The position numbers and the translations under genes are program-made. From contig OZ253939.1 in NCBI GenBank assembly GCA_965267245.1, forward strand, positions 1,054,001 through 1,118,000: a stretch of DNA of 64,000 bases, given 5' to 3'. Of this stretch, positions 35,383-44,493 are shown one piece after another. Under the pieces are notes generated by a model that was not told where the DNA came from, did no database searches, and saw nothing but the letters and a program-made list of their open reading frames with translations. Every line of letters starts with the position of its first letter. Position 1 is the first letter of the stretch. Source of the DNA: JANSWY01 sp965267245 (GTDB lineage: Bacteria; Bacteroidota; Bacteroidia; Cytophagales; Cyclobacteriaceae).

Positions 35383-36297
35383 TTATTTAAGAGCAGGAGC
35401 TGATTCCATTGGGTTTAATCCATTGGCTGCCCATGCCAGAGCTTGATTTTGATTCAACTGATCCAGAACAGCCATGTCATTTTCTGAAATCTCAAAGTCA
35501 AACACCTTTAGGTTTTCTCTGATTCGTTCCGGTTTACTACTTTTGGTCAACACACTGTACCCGTGCTGAATTCCCCATCTTAAAAGCACTTTTGCTTCTG
35601 AAACATTCAGTTTCTCTGAGATTTCCTTTATTACTTTTTGGCTTTCTACTTTAATTTCAGCCAGTTCTTCACCTCCTTGTCCTTCTTCTACTCTCCAGGT
35701 AGAAAGTGGCGCTAACGAACTATATGCTATTGGTTCAATTGAATGTTCCTTCATGAATTTGGTGAGTTCAGCCTGAGCACAAATCGGGTGAAATTCAATT
35801 TGATTGACCTCAGGCTTTGAATAACCGGCATCTATAATTTCCTGAATTGCAGCTTCATTATAATTTGACACACCAATGTGTCTGGTTAGACCTAATCTCT
35901 TAAGTTCTTCCAATGCTCTCCACTGTTCTAATCGCAATTTGGCCAGTGGTGCATGGATTAGGTAAAGGTCTACATAATCCAGTTGGAGATCTTGCAAAGA
36001 TTTTTTGAGTGAAGCTATCGTCTGGTCATATGTTTTTTCAGGTGCTCCCCATTGTTGATACCCTGGGAATAACTTGGTGGTTACGAAAATTTCTTCTCGT
36101 GGTACACCTGATGCCTTAATTCCTCTTCCTGTACCATCCTCATTGTTATAACCTTCTGCGGAATCAATGTGTCTAAACCCTGCTAGCAGTGCTTCTTTCA
36201 CACTTGCTTCAGCCTGTTCTGGTGACAATTGATATGTACCAAAACCAACTAAAGGCATATTGATTCCATTTCTGGTAGATTTTGAGATATTCATCAT
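35383..36297 (-). CDS. Aldo/keto reductase (AKR5-like)
   Basis: About 304 residues from the ATG at 36297. A second ATG directly after it and one at 36309 are possible alternatives, and the longer frame has no family match. NADPH-dependent AKR with Asp45, Tyr50, Lys75 and His115 in HIDSAEGYNNE, TTKLF and LYLIHAPL. The start GINMPLVGFGTYQL is the family pattern of 2,5-diketo-gluconate-reductase-like enzymes. Sequence is clearly different from the neighbouring reductase, so this is not a recent duplication. The upstream AraC gene and a strong hairpin between them suggest regulated expression. Confidence 0.9.
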   Translation of the reverse strand: MMNISKSTRNGINMPLVGFGTYQLSPEQAEASVKEALLAGFRHIDSAEGYNNEDGTGRGIKASGVPREEIFVTTKLFPGYQQWGAPEKTYDQTIASLKKSLQDLQLDYVDLYLIHAPLAKLRLEQWRALEELKRLGLTRHIGVSNYNEAAIQEIIDAGYSKPEVNQIEFHPICAQAELTKFMKEHSIEPIAYSSLAPLSTWRVEEGQGGEELAEIKVESQKVIKEISEKLNVSEAKVLLRWGIQHGYSVLTKSSKPERIRENLKVFDFEISENDMAVLDQLNQNQALAWAANGLNPMESAPALK

Positions 36298-36383
36298 TTC
36301 TTGTTGCATTGTATGATTGTTTAAAAAGTTACCATACAAAACTGCTTTATCAAACATGATATCTGACAACCCCAATCAAATAA

Positions 36384-36414
36384 GAAATGACCAATATCAA
36401 AGATTGGTCATTTC
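36384..36414 (-). terminator. Strong hairpin between the AraC regulator and the aldo/keto reductases
   Basis: Perfect 12-bp inverted repeat GAAATGACCAAT / ATTGGTCATTTC with a 7-nt loop. On the minus strand it is followed by TTATTTGATT. It covers the last codons of the AraC gene, so it could end the AraC transcript or attenuate read-through into the reductases. Confidence 0.55.
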
Positions 36415-37319
36415 TGATGGGTTTTGCGAAATGAACCGGGAGAATTCTCTGTATGTTTTTTGAAGAAACGACTAAAATGTGTGGGTTCACTGAAACCCAA
36501 TTTGAAGGCTATTTCTTTGGAGGAAAGCGAGGTACTCATCAGCAATGATTTAGCAACTGAAACCGTTTTCTCTGAAATCCAGTCATTAACAGTTCGTCCC
36601 GTTTTGCTCTTAATAACAGAATTCAGGTAGTTGGGATGGAGACTGAGTTTTTCTGCAAAATCCTGGACCTGAAACTTCCCTGTGGCAAAATCAGCTTGTA
36701 GGATTTCTTTAAACTCAGATTCCAAAAGCTGCTTGAATGACTTTACAATCTGTGAATTTCTATTCCCCTCATCAATGGGGTTATAGTCCAACCAAAACTT
36801 CTCCTTAATCTTAAACAAAATCACCAGAAACAGATTCCCCAGGATCTTGCTTTTGAAATGTGATTCCTTTTTAAACTCTCTCAGCACCTGATGATAGAGT
36901 GTTTCAAACTCTTCAAAATCTTCATCTGACAAGTCTTTTGGGGGAACGATCTCAGCTAACAAAAAGGGAAATTCACCATAAATTTCGGGGTGTACATTCT
37001 CTCTCAGGAATTTTTCGGACAAAGTGATAATAAGAGCTTCCTTTGATTCTGATAGCTCATAAGACTTTAAATGTCCTGGATTGGTGAAGTAAATGGACCT
37101 GTTACCGAATGGAAATTTGTTATCATCAAGATAATATACCCCAGCCCCCTCCTTTGTTAAGATGAACGAATAGTAGTCCGCCCGTAAATTAGGAGATGTA
37201 AATGGGATCTGAGGGTGTATGTCTGGTATACTCAGAATGGTAAACTCAATTTCCTCTTCTGTGGGTAAACCCAGCGTCTTATACAGATCGGCAATGGTAT
37301 GGTGAACTATTACTTCCAT
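36408..37319 (-). CDS. AraC family transcriptional regulator
   Basis: 303 residues. The N-terminal ~190 residues form a cupin-like sensing domain (ADYYSFILTKEGAGVYYLDDN, RSIYFTNPGHLKSYEL). The C-terminal AraC DNA-binding domain occupies about 200-300 with two helix-turn-helix motifs (KLSLHPNYLNSVIKSKTGRT and FKLGFSEPTHFSRFFKKHT). Regulators of this kind in Bacteroidota usually sit next to aldo/keto reductases and respond to small organic molecules. It lies directly upstream of the two reductase genes and is the likely activator. The 12-bp hairpin begins at its 3' end. Confidence 0.92.
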   Translation of the reverse strand: MEVIVHHTIADLYKTLGLPTEEEIEFTILSIPDIHPQIPFTSPNLRADYYSFILTKEGAGVYYLDDNKFPFGNRSIYFTNPGHLKSYELSESKEALIITLSEKFLRENVHPEIYGEFPFLLAEIVPPKDLSDEDFEEFETLYHQVLREFKKESHFKSKILGNLFLVILFKIKEKFWLDYNPIDEGNRNSQIVKSFKQLLESEFKEILQADFATGKFQVQDFAEKLSLHPNYLNSVIKSKTGRTVNDWISEKTVSVAKSLLMSTSLSSKEIAFKLGFSEPTHFSRFFKKHTENSPGSFRKTHQK

Positions 37320-37370
37320 GATATTTACAAGCCATAAAAGTAGTAGTTTGGTTCTTTGGGAACAACCTGT

Positions 37371-38291
37371 TTATTCAATATCACTAGGTTTAGACATTGA
37401 AATACTATAACCTGAAAAGACCCCAAGCCCATTTTGGATGTTTGTAAATACCTGAACCGGTTCTGTAAGTACACCCTCTTCTTCAATTTGCTTTTGATAA
37501 TCAGATGATATCAGGTAGTCATAATAATCTTCTGTTATTGATTTCAGTATATATTGAATCTTAACATTCTCATGATTATCAGGGTCTATTAATGTCGGGA
37601 TAATATAAAAATCAAGAGTAAACTGATCGCCAGTCAAACCATTGTCACTAAAATAAATATACCTTAACCCATCAATTCCATCCGGTCCTGAACTTATTGT
37701 AATGTCAGTATTACCACTGGTGTTAACTTTGACATCCTCGATTAACAATTCATTGAGTTCTCCTGAAATTTCAGTTTCCTGGCATCCCTCATCGCACTGA
37801 TCCACAAACACTTCCAATGCATAATAATTAAGTTCATCTCCAGGATCTGTAAAAGTGACAGATGCCGGATACCCGAATTCTCCCAAATTGATATCAATTA
37901 CTTCGGTAGAAAATGTTGCTGATTCAATTTGAACAGGATTCGGCACAAAAGTTTCTCCAGTCACCACACCAAAGACAGTTTCAATCCTGAAATGATAAGT
38001 CTGACCTGACTGAACAAGCGTGGAGGATATGTAAGACTCAAAGTTTTCGTCGGGAATTGATTCAATAAGCTGGCCATTTTGATAAAGCTCAATTACTAAC
38101 CCACGTAAACGCTGAGGAACTGGAGATTCCAATATTGAGGTTGTCCTAAAAACATCAAACCTCATAGGTTGACCCGGTCTGAAAAACGAATAAACTACTA
38201 CTTGTTCATTATCATCTGGCAGGTCTGGAGTAACTGGTGTTTCACAGGAAGCAGTCAATATCAGGAGTATATAAATGATGTATTTGTTCAT
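37371..38291 (-). CDS. DUF4249 family lipoprotein
   Basis: 306 residues with a lipoprotein signal (MNKYIIYILLILTASC, lipobox TASC) and the DUF4249 pattern: EQVVVYSFFRPGQPMRFDVF, then GQLIESIPDENFESYIS and a Cys pair (DQCDEGCQE). DUF4249 proteins are found after a TonB-dependent receptor in Bacteroidota; they are thought to be outer-membrane surface partners of the receptor, in the place SusD has for SusC, but without direct proof. It starts 2 bp after the receptor's stop codon. The ligand is unknown. Confidence 0.9.
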   Translation of the reverse strand: MNKYIIYILLILTASCETPVTPDLPDDNEQVVVYSFFRPGQPMRFDVFRTTSILESPVPQRLRGLVIELYQNGQLIESIPDENFESYISSTLVQSGQTYHFRIETVFGVVTGETFVPNPVQIESATFSTEVIDINLGEFGYPASVTFTDPGDELNYYALEVFVDQCDEGCQETEISGELNELLIEDVKVNTSGNTDITISSGPDGIDGLRYIYFSDNGLTGDQFTLDFYIIPTLIDPDNHENVKIQYILKSITEDYYDYLISSDYQKQIEEEGVLTEPVQVFTNIQNGLGVFSGYSISMSKPSDIE

Positions 38292-38293
38292 GA

Positions 38294-40852
38294 CTAAAAT
38301 TTAAATTGATAGCTCACATTTGGAATGATTGGGAAAAGACTAAGCTGCTTGAACCTTCCAGTACCTGTATCAGAAACTGAGTTTTCAAAGTCAATAAAAA
38401 CAGGGTTCAGTCTGCTATAGGCATTGTAGACACCAAAGACCCATTTTCTTTCACCCCATTTTTTCTTTTTTGAAAAACTTACATTCAGGTCTAACCGATG
38501 GTAATCCCGCATACGTGAGGAGTTTCTCCCAGGGTAATGTTTGCTTGTTTCTTCATAATTTGGACCTGTTGTATCCCATACGGCTTTTGGATATGATGCT
38601 GTAGGTAATGTTATTGCATTTCCAGTACCAAAAACCCAAACAGCTCCAAAATCGATGCGATTATTGACCTTAAGGTTGTACACAATCGATAGGTCATGCC
38701 TTCGGTCATACCGATAAGGAAATGTTTTGCCATAATTCAAATTAGGAAAGCTTCTGTCAGTTTTGGACCATGTGTAGCCTAACCAACCTGTTGATCTTCC
38801 TACATCTTTACGCACTAAAAACTCCACTCCATAACTCTTACCTTTTCCAAATTCTAATTTATCCTCCCATTCATTTACTACATCCAGAAATCCAGCACCA
38901 TCTTTATACTCGATCAGGTTGTTCATCTCCTTGTAATAGGTCTCCACTGATATAGCCAAATCCTTTTGTGTGGTAGCCAAACCCAATGCGTATTGTCTCG
39001 ATGTTTGCGGTTTCACTTTTTCTGTTGAAGGCACCCATAGATCAGTGGGAAGGCCAACACCCGAATTGACCAAAAGATGAATGTATTGAGCCATATCAGC
39101 ATAGGAAGCTTTCAGGGACCACTTAGGAGCAAGTTTTTGTGTGAATGTCAATCTAGGTTGAAAAGAATGATAGGTTGTGCCATTCACCTGGGCCCCACTG
39201 TAATGTATTCCCATGTTTAATTTAGTGGATGATGTAAATGTGATATCATCTTCCACGTATGCGTAATATTCAAGCAAATGAATGAGGTTCGCTCCAAAAG
39301 TGGTATCAGATTGGGCTAAAGACTCATAGGCAGAAATACCTGGCTCAAATCGATGCTGTACAAGGTTTGCCCCAAAACGCACCTGATTTTGGTTATTGAG
39401 GTAATAATTGAAATCATATTTTATACCTACATCACTAATACTGGAGAAATAGCTGTTCTTTCTGAAAATGTGAGTGGAGTCCTCTCCCAGACTTCTAAAA
39501 TCAATCCTCGAGTCCAATTTGAACTTATAATGCGCCATTATAGCTGTCAGGTTACTAAATAACCGATCGGAGAACTTATGGTTCCACCTAAAAGAAGTTG
39601 TGATGTTGCCCCATCTAAGGTTACTCTTTTCTTTTTCTTCAAATTGTGGTTCAGGATTATTCTTAAAAATCTCATAAAACCGATCTCTCCCCATATATGC
39701 ACTGAGATAGATCCTATCCCTCGAAGAAATAACATGATTTATTTTAGTATTCAAATCCCAGAAATAGTAACCAGTAATTGGACGAGCACCGGTGGCCTTA
39801 GCAATAGGCACTACGAACAAATCAAGATACGTTCTCCTTCCTGAAATCATATAGGATGTTTTTCCTTTACGAATAGGGCCACTTACGGTCATCTTAGATG
39901 CGATTAAACCAATAGCACCTTCACCCTCAACCTTATTCAAATTTCCCTCCTTCATTTGAATATCAATCACAGAGGACAATCTTCCACCATATCGAGCAGG
40001 AAAACCACCTTTGATCAATTTTACACTATTCAATGCATCAGTGTTAAAGACAGAAAAGAAACCGTACAGATGATTTGCATTGTAAACAGGGACACCATCT
40101 AACAAAATCAGATTTTGATCAGGTCCTCCTCCCCTAACATAAAGTCCTGATGTTCCCTCCCCACCGGATTGAACTCCTGGGAGCAATTGCAATGCCTTCA
40201 ATAGGTCTGATTCCCCCATAAAAACAGGCATTGATTTTATTTGTCTTGGCGCAAGGTTGGCGGTACTCATACGATTGATTTCCTGGATTTCCCGACGATC
40301 AGTGATGGTAACTTCGTCCAGTAGTTGTTCTGAGATTCCAAGTTCAATGATGAGTTCTTTCCCATCACCTTTCACTGGAATTTTAGACCTCTCATAACCA
40401 ACGAAACCGATCTCTAAAGAATCTCCAACCACTGTCAAGCTGAAAAAGCCATACACATTAGTCGAAACTCCTGCACCCGTTTGAGTATCTATTACATGGG
40501 CCCCAATTAAACTCTCACCTGATTCGGCATCCCGTACATACCCAGTGATTTGAAGTGGTGAACTGGCCTTTGAAATTGAGTTTGGTTTTAGTGCTTTAAA
40601 TATTAACACCTTCTTCCTGCTTGTCATGCGAATCCCTGATTTCCTTAGCAGTTCCTGAAGCGATTCCAGATCGCTGATATCTATTTGTTCACTCCCATGA
40701 ATAGGGTATTGAGCGATAGTCTGAGGGTAAGACAGGGTGTAGCTGGTTTGCTCTTCAAGCTCTTCTGCCAAATCATCAAACGTCGTGATCTGCTGAGAGA
40801 AACCAAGGCCCGGTAGTAATATTATTAACAGTAGTTTAACAGCCTTTTCCAT
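38294..40852 (-). CDS. TonB-dependent outer-membrane receptor with N-terminal carboxypeptidase-like domain
   Basis: 852 residues from the ATG at 40852, which begins the signal peptide (MEKAVKLLLIILLPGLGFSQ). The frame is open 14 codons further up. After the signal come an STN-like signalling domain (about 25-90), a CarboxypepD_reg-like beta domain (about 104-185), a plug domain with SDLLKALQLLPGVQSGG and GLYVRGGGPDQNLILLDGVP, then the barrel to the C-terminal Phe (SYQFKF). STN domains are linked to sigma/anti-sigma signalling, matching the sigma and FecR genes directly upstream. It starts 17 bp inside the FecR gene's end. Cargo unknown. Confidence 0.93.
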   Translation of the reverse strand: MEKAVKLLLIILLPGLGFSQQITTFDDLAEELEEQTSYTLSYPQTIAQYPIHGSEQIDISDLESLQELLRKSGIRMTSRKKVLIFKALKPNSISKASSPLQITGYVRDAESGESLIGAHVIDTQTGAGVSTNVYGFFSLTVVGDSLEIGFVGYERSKIPVKGDGKELIIELGISEQLLDEVTITDRREIQEINRMSTANLAPRQIKSMPVFMGESDLLKALQLLPGVQSGGEGTSGLYVRGGGPDQNLILLDGVPVYNANHLYGFFSVFNTDALNSVKLIKGGFPARYGGRLSSVIDIQMKEGNLNKVEGEGAIGLIASKMTVSGPIRKGKTSYMISGRRTYLDLFVVPIAKATGARPITGYYFWDLNTKINHVISSRDRIYLSAYMGRDRFYEIFKNNPEPQFEEKEKSNLRWGNITTSFRWNHKFSDRLFSNLTAIMAHYKFKLDSRIDFRSLGEDSTHIFRKNSYFSSISDVGIKYDFNYYLNNQNQVRFGANLVQHRFEPGISAYESLAQSDTTFGANLIHLLEYYAYVEDDITFTSSTKLNMGIHYSGAQVNGTTYHSFQPRLTFTQKLAPKWSLKASYADMAQYIHLLVNSGVGLPTDLWVPSTEKVKPQTSRQYALGLATTQKDLAISVETYYKEMNNLIEYKDGAGFLDVVNEWEDKLEFGKGKSYGVEFLVRKDVGRSTGWLGYTWSKTDRSFPNLNYGKTFPYRYDRRHDLSIVYNLKVNNRIDFGAVWVFGTGNAITLPTASYPKAVWDTTGPNYEETSKHYPGRNSSRMRDYHRLDLNVSFSKKKKWGERKWVFGVYNAYSRLNPVFIDFENSVSDTGTGRFKQLSLFPIIPNVSYQFKF

Positions 40853-41666
40853 CAAAATAGATTCTTTTAGGTTCTTCTTTCCAAAATATGTCAAGTGTTT
40901 CAGCGATTACTTCAAATACCTCCTCAATTCTCTCATATTCCATTTTGAGGTTCAGCTGACAATCAGCTATCCTAGCTGAAACTGTTACTTGTTTGTCACT
41001 AAGTTTTGAGAGTGTCTCAGCAACCTGTTTCATGGTTTTATTTTCAAAGTTGACTGATCCAGAATACCAGGCCAAATCATTAATATCCCAATCTGCTATG
41101 GATATTTTACCAGAGTCATCTACAATTGCTTTTTGACTATTAGTGAGCACTAATGAATCAGACTTGCTGGAGACTTGCACCTTCCCCGTACGAACAACAA
41201 CAATTGTTGAGTTGTCTTTATGATCAACACTAAACGAGGTTCCCAATACCCTTACCTGCTGGCTACCTAAGTGTATAATGAATGGTCTTTGTTCATCCCT
41301 TTCAATATTAAAGAAAGCTTCACCTTTTAGGCTGACCGACCTATCCTCATCATCGAACCCTTCAAGAACTTTGAGTTGGCTATTTCTGTTAAGCGTTACC
41401 TTTGAATTATCGGGTAATTGGATGTCTAGTTTTTCAATTTCATTGGTTGCATAGATATTCTCTTGATCCGGAAAGAGCCACCAGCCCATTACCAAAACCA
41501 ACACTACTGAAGCCGCGGCTAACCACCATTTTGTGGTATTCGATTTTTTTGCTTCTATTTCCAGCATTATCTCTTTCCAGGCTGTCTCCTCTTCTTCTCT
41601 GGAGAGCAATCCTGGATCTGGTAATTCCATGTTTTCTAATTTTTTTTCAAATTCCTGATCTTCCAT
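40836..41666 (-). CDS. FecR family anti-sigma factor
   Basis: 276 residues: a cytoplasmic N-terminal part (1-45) that would bind the sigma factor, one membrane helix (WLAAASVVLVLVMGWWLF, about 44-62), a FecR periplasmic domain (about 85-180, with NSQLKVLEGFDDEDRSVSLK and VLGTSFSV) and a C-terminal STN-like domain of the DUF4974 type (MKQVAETLSKLSDKQVTVSA). It would sense the state of the TonB receptor and release the sigma factor. It lies 13 bp after the sigma gene and overlaps the receptor start, an arrangement typical of FecIRA-like systems in Bacteroidota. Confidence 0.93.
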   Translation of the reverse strand: MEDQEFEKKLENMELPDPGLLSREEEETAWKEIMLEIEAKKSNTTKWWLAAASVVLVLVMGWWLFPDQENIYATNEIEKLDIQLPDNSKVTLNRNSQLKVLEGFDDEDRSVSLKGEAFFNIERDEQRPFIIHLGSQQVRVLGTSFSVDHKDNSTIVVVRTGKVQVSSKSDSLVLTNSQKAIVDDSGKISIADWDINDLAWYSGSVNFENKTMKQVAETLSKLSDKQVTVSARIADCQLNLKMEYERIEEVFEVIAETLDIFWKEEPKRIYFDGKGC

Positions 41667-41679
41667 TCGATACAGTGTT

Positions 41680-42180
41680 TTAATAGTCCATAAATTGGTC
41701 CTTGTGAGGTGCCAGGGTTTCTCTTAATTTGGCAAACCCAATTCCCATTTGTCTCTCGACTGTTTTTATTGAAAGATTGAGCACATCGGCAATCTCCGGG
41801 TAAGTGAGACCTTCCTCCTTGCTAAGCACAAAGATCTCACGACACTTCTCAGGTAGATTGCGAATAGCGGATTCTAGCAAATAAATTGGGAACCTTTGAT
41901 CATTATCAGTTTGGTTGGTTTGTATATCATCGGGAATCTCTCCGAGAAATCTCTTTTGTGATTTGAGCCAGGAATAACACCTGTTCCGGATCGCGACAAA
42001 AGCAAAAGAGTCAAAGTTTCTGATATCCTCGATTGAATTCTCATGCCAACAGGTTACAAAAAAGGTCTGAACAATATCTTTGGATTGCTCCTTGTCTTTT
42101 GTAATACTGTAAGCATACTTGACCAATGGTGTAAAGTACACCTCAAAAAATTTCCTGAAATCTGCTATGTTTTTCATCAT
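41680..42180 (-). CDS. ECF sigma factor (FecI-like, Bacteroidota)
   Basis: 166 residues with region 2 (YFTPLVKYAYSITKDKEQSK, DIVQTFFVTCWHEN) and region 4 (IRNLPEKCREIFVLSKEEGL, then TYPEIADVLNLSIKTVERQM). The spacing and size match the RpoE-like sigma factors that control FecR/TonB-receptor operons. It is the first gene of the sigma-FecR-receptor-DUF4249 operon. The start codon may be one of two adjacent ATGs. It would be kept inactive by FecR until ligand binds the receptor. Confidence 0.94.
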   Translation of the reverse strand: MMKNIADFRKFFEVYFTPLVKYAYSITKDKEQSKDIVQTFFVTCWHENSIEDIRNFDSFAFVAIRNRCYSWLKSQKRFLGEIPDDIQTNQTDNDQRFPIYLLESAIRNLPEKCREIFVLSKEEGLTYPEIADVLNLSIKTVERQMGIGFAKLRETLAPHKDQFMDY

Positions 42181-42249
42181 CTTCAGGGTGTGGACTTTTC
42201 AAGATACGAACCCCCTCAAGAATATTGAAGATTTTTTTCTAATGAGAGC

Positions 42250-43134
42250 CTATTTCTTTAGATCTCCCCTCATAAATTGGTCGATATAACCCGCTATTTC
42301 CTCTCCCTTTTCCTCTTGTAGAAAGTGACCAGCTCCTTTAATCGTAATTTTAGGTTGATCTCCGGCTGTCGGAATTAGCTTATAGAAAAACTTCTCCAAC
42401 CCACTAAATACTCGATCCTTATCAGAAAATAATACAAGGGCTGGCTTATCCCATTCAGACAATACTTTTCTGGCTGTATTCATTCTGTCAACTCCTTCTG
42501 CATTTGGTTTTGAAGGAACCATCGGAGGAAAAGCTCGTGCTCCGGATTTATGTTGATTCGTTGGAAATGGAAGATCATAAGCTGCAACTACTTCTTTTGA
42601 TAGTTTTTCAACTGTGGCAAACTGTACGACCCCTCCAATAGCAAAAAATGGGAAATACTTAGCATACAGTTGCCAAATAGTAAATGGGAATGGTAGTTTT
42701 TTACCTTTAGGTAAGAAAGTATTCATAATTACCACACGCTTGAACCGCTCAGGATGAGCGCCAAGTAAACTAAGTCCCAAAAGCCCACCCCAATCCTGCA
42801 CAACCAGTGTGATGTCATTTAGATCAAGCTTATCAATAAAATTCTCGAGTGATTTGAAATGCAATTCGAATGAATAGTTTTTCTCACCGACAATTTTGTC
42901 TGATTTCCCAAATCCAATAAGGTCTGGTGCAATGAACCTGTAATTGCTCAGGACCGGAATAAATTTTCTATACAGATAAGACCAGGTGGGTTCTCCATGT
43001 AAAGCCAATATGACTTCCCCCTCACCTTCATCCACATAGTGCATCCTTAGATTGTCAAAATCGGCGAAATTTTCCTGATATGGGAAGTCCTTTAGTGAGA
43101 CGAACCTTGATAAGTCAGTTTTGAGTACTTGCAT
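42250..43134 (-). CDS. Haloalkane dehalogenase-like alpha/beta hydrolase (DhlA type)
   Basis: 294 residues. The sequence ALHGEPTWSYLYRK (45-57) and LVVQDWGGLLGLSLLG (110-124) are the DhlA-type haloalkane dehalogenase motifs. Asp114 would be the nucleophile with Trp115 as a halide-binding residue and Glu48 as the oxyanion-side residue. The base is His270 (KGAGHFLQEEKG), and the acid is probably Asp238 or Asp240 (LFSDKDRVF). Such enzymes hydrolyse carbon-halogen bonds via an ester intermediate, but close relatives lacking activity are common, so the call rests on family motifs. No partner gene is evident; it is separated by 31 bp from the next gene. Confidence 0.83.
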   Translation of the reverse strand: MQVLKTDLSRFVSLKDFPYQENFADFDNLRMHYVDEGEGEVILALHGEPTWSYLYRKFIPVLSNYRFIAPDLIGFGKSDKIVGEKNYSFELHFKSLENFIDKLDLNDITLVVQDWGGLLGLSLLGAHPERFKRVVIMNTFLPKGKKLPFPFTIWQLYAKYFPFFAIGGVVQFATVEKLSKEVVAAYDLPFPTNQHKSGARAFPPMVPSKPNAEGVDRMNTARKVLSEWDKPALVLFSDKDRVFSGLEKFFYKLIPTAGDQPKITIKGAGHFLQEEKGEEIAGYIDQFMRGDLKK

Positions 43135-43165
43135 TTTCTAAACTATTGGTTGGAATTCAATGGAT

Positions 43166-43882
43166 TTAAATTTGTTTGAGTATATGCTGATACAATAAAC
43201 CTACTGAAATAGCCAGTCCAAAACTAGTTAATGTTCCTATTAGAATGTACTCTGTAAGTTTCCTGTCTTTGGCCCTCGAAAGGTCACTGAATCTAAATAC
43301 GGATTTGGCAGCTATTAATAACCCAATGGCACTCCACTGGTTTAAAAGTATAAACCCGAAAACGAAGAGGCGCTCCAAAATTCCGATATACTTACCTGCA
43401 TTTTCCAGTGAGTCCTCGGATTTATCTTCTTCCAAATCCCATTTACTCATGATTGTTCTCATGATGATGGAAGAAGCAAAAGTGACTATGAGTATAGCAA
43501 GTATCAATAAGAGTGACTTTGTGGAATAGATATTCTCAAATGCTATTTTGCTGGTGGTATTCACCAATACAACCACACTGATTACAATCAGGTGTAAGAG
43601 CTGATCAAATGCAAATAGAATTCTTGAATTAAGCTTTTTATCCAGGTTTAGTTTAATCAGGTCAATGATTAGATGGCTCACTACAATGACTAGAATTGAA
43701 GGCCAGTAGGACCAATTGAATTCCAGTAGAATCACAAGTGTTAGCAGGTGGACAAACCCGTGCAAATAATAGTACCTGGATTTGAAGGTATGGGTTTTCT
43801 TTGCATCCACCCAACTATTAGGTTGCAAAACAAAGTCTCCCAATACGTGCGCAATTAATAGTTTAATAATGAGGTCGATCAC
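43166..43882 (-). CDS. DUF3307 integral membrane protein
   Basis: 238 residues, starting at GTG. The DUF3307 signature is LIIKLLIAHVLGDFVLQPNS at the start, with RYYYLHGFVHLLTLVILLEF and VVSHLIIDLIKL. About six membrane helices are expected. Function is unknown; an association with SatD-type proteins has been noted in this family. It overlaps the end of the SatD gene by four bases (GTGA), so the two are translationally coupled and probably act together. Confidence 0.85.
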   Translation of the reverse strand: MIDLIIKLLIAHVLGDFVLQPNSWVDAKKTHTFKSRYYYLHGFVHLLTLVILLEFNWSYWPSILVIVVSHLIIDLIKLNLDKKLNSRILFAFDQLLHLIVISVVVLVNTTSKIAFENIYSTKSLLLILAILIVTFASSIIMRTIMSKWDLEEDKSEDSLENAGKYIGILERLFVFGFILLNQWSAIGLLIAAKSVFRFSDLSRAKDRKLTEYILIGTLTSFGLAISVGLLYQHILKQI

Positions 43883-44478
43883 AACTGTTTTATTGTTTTG
43901 ATGTAAAACTCGTTTAATTTCATGATTTCTTCATACCCTCCCCTCCTAAAAGCCTCACTAATGTTGCTTTGCGATTTTTGAAGAAGTTTGGCCAATGCCT
44001 GTTGATTCATTTCAGGGTTTTCAATGGCTGTTTTGATGACAGTAGAAACAACACTACTCCAATTGTCTATGGTTAATACAGATAACCTTAACATGAGGTT
44101 AAGTATTTCATCTACAGTCCTGTTTCCAGTTTTGATAGCAAGAGTGTACTTTTTCAAATTTTCAAAGCAATCTCCTGAATTCACATAAGCTGTTCCATTG
44201 GATTCAGTAATCCTTGATGCACCATATTGCTCTTCACCTATGCCAATTGCCAATCTAACATCCATCGTTTTTACCTGCTTGATGGTAGATTTAATGTGAA
44301 GTGCCACTTGCACCGCCTTTTCAGGTTTCACTGACAATTGAAAGCTATCCCCTCTGTATATCTCCCAAGTTTTTGGTGAGCTACCATATAATGCAAGTGT
44401 TTCTTTCAACGGCTCTATCCACTTTTGAATATCTCCTTGTCTGGAGTTAACAATATCTCCTGTGATAACTGCTATCAT
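43879..44478 (-). CDS. SatD family protein with C-terminal helix-turn-helix
   Basis: 199 residues of the SatD family: MIAVITGDIVNSRQGD at the start, YRGDSFQLSV (41-50) and VRLAIGIGEEQYGASR (74-89). The pair of acidic sites (Asp8 and Asp44) with a beta-alpha-beta order resembles the palm fold of nucleotidyl cyclases, but this is an inference. Residues 156-183 form a helix-turn-helix (NQQALAKLLQKSQSNISEAF). A strong ribosome-binding site (AGGAG) precedes the ATG. Directly upstream is an array of phased operator-like half-sites, so it probably represses its own promoter. Confidence 0.82.
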   Translation of the reverse strand: MIAVITGDIVNSRQGDIQKWIEPLKETLALYGSSPKTWEIYRGDSFQLSVKPEKAVQVALHIKSTIKQVKTMDVRLAIGIGEEQYGASRITESNGTAYVNSGDCFENLKKYTLAIKTGNRTVDEILNLMLRLSVLTIDNWSSVVSTVIKTAIENPEMNQQALAKLLQKSQSNISEAFRRGGYEEIMKLNEFYIKTIKQL

Positions 44479-44493
44479 TCTTCTCCTTTCTTA

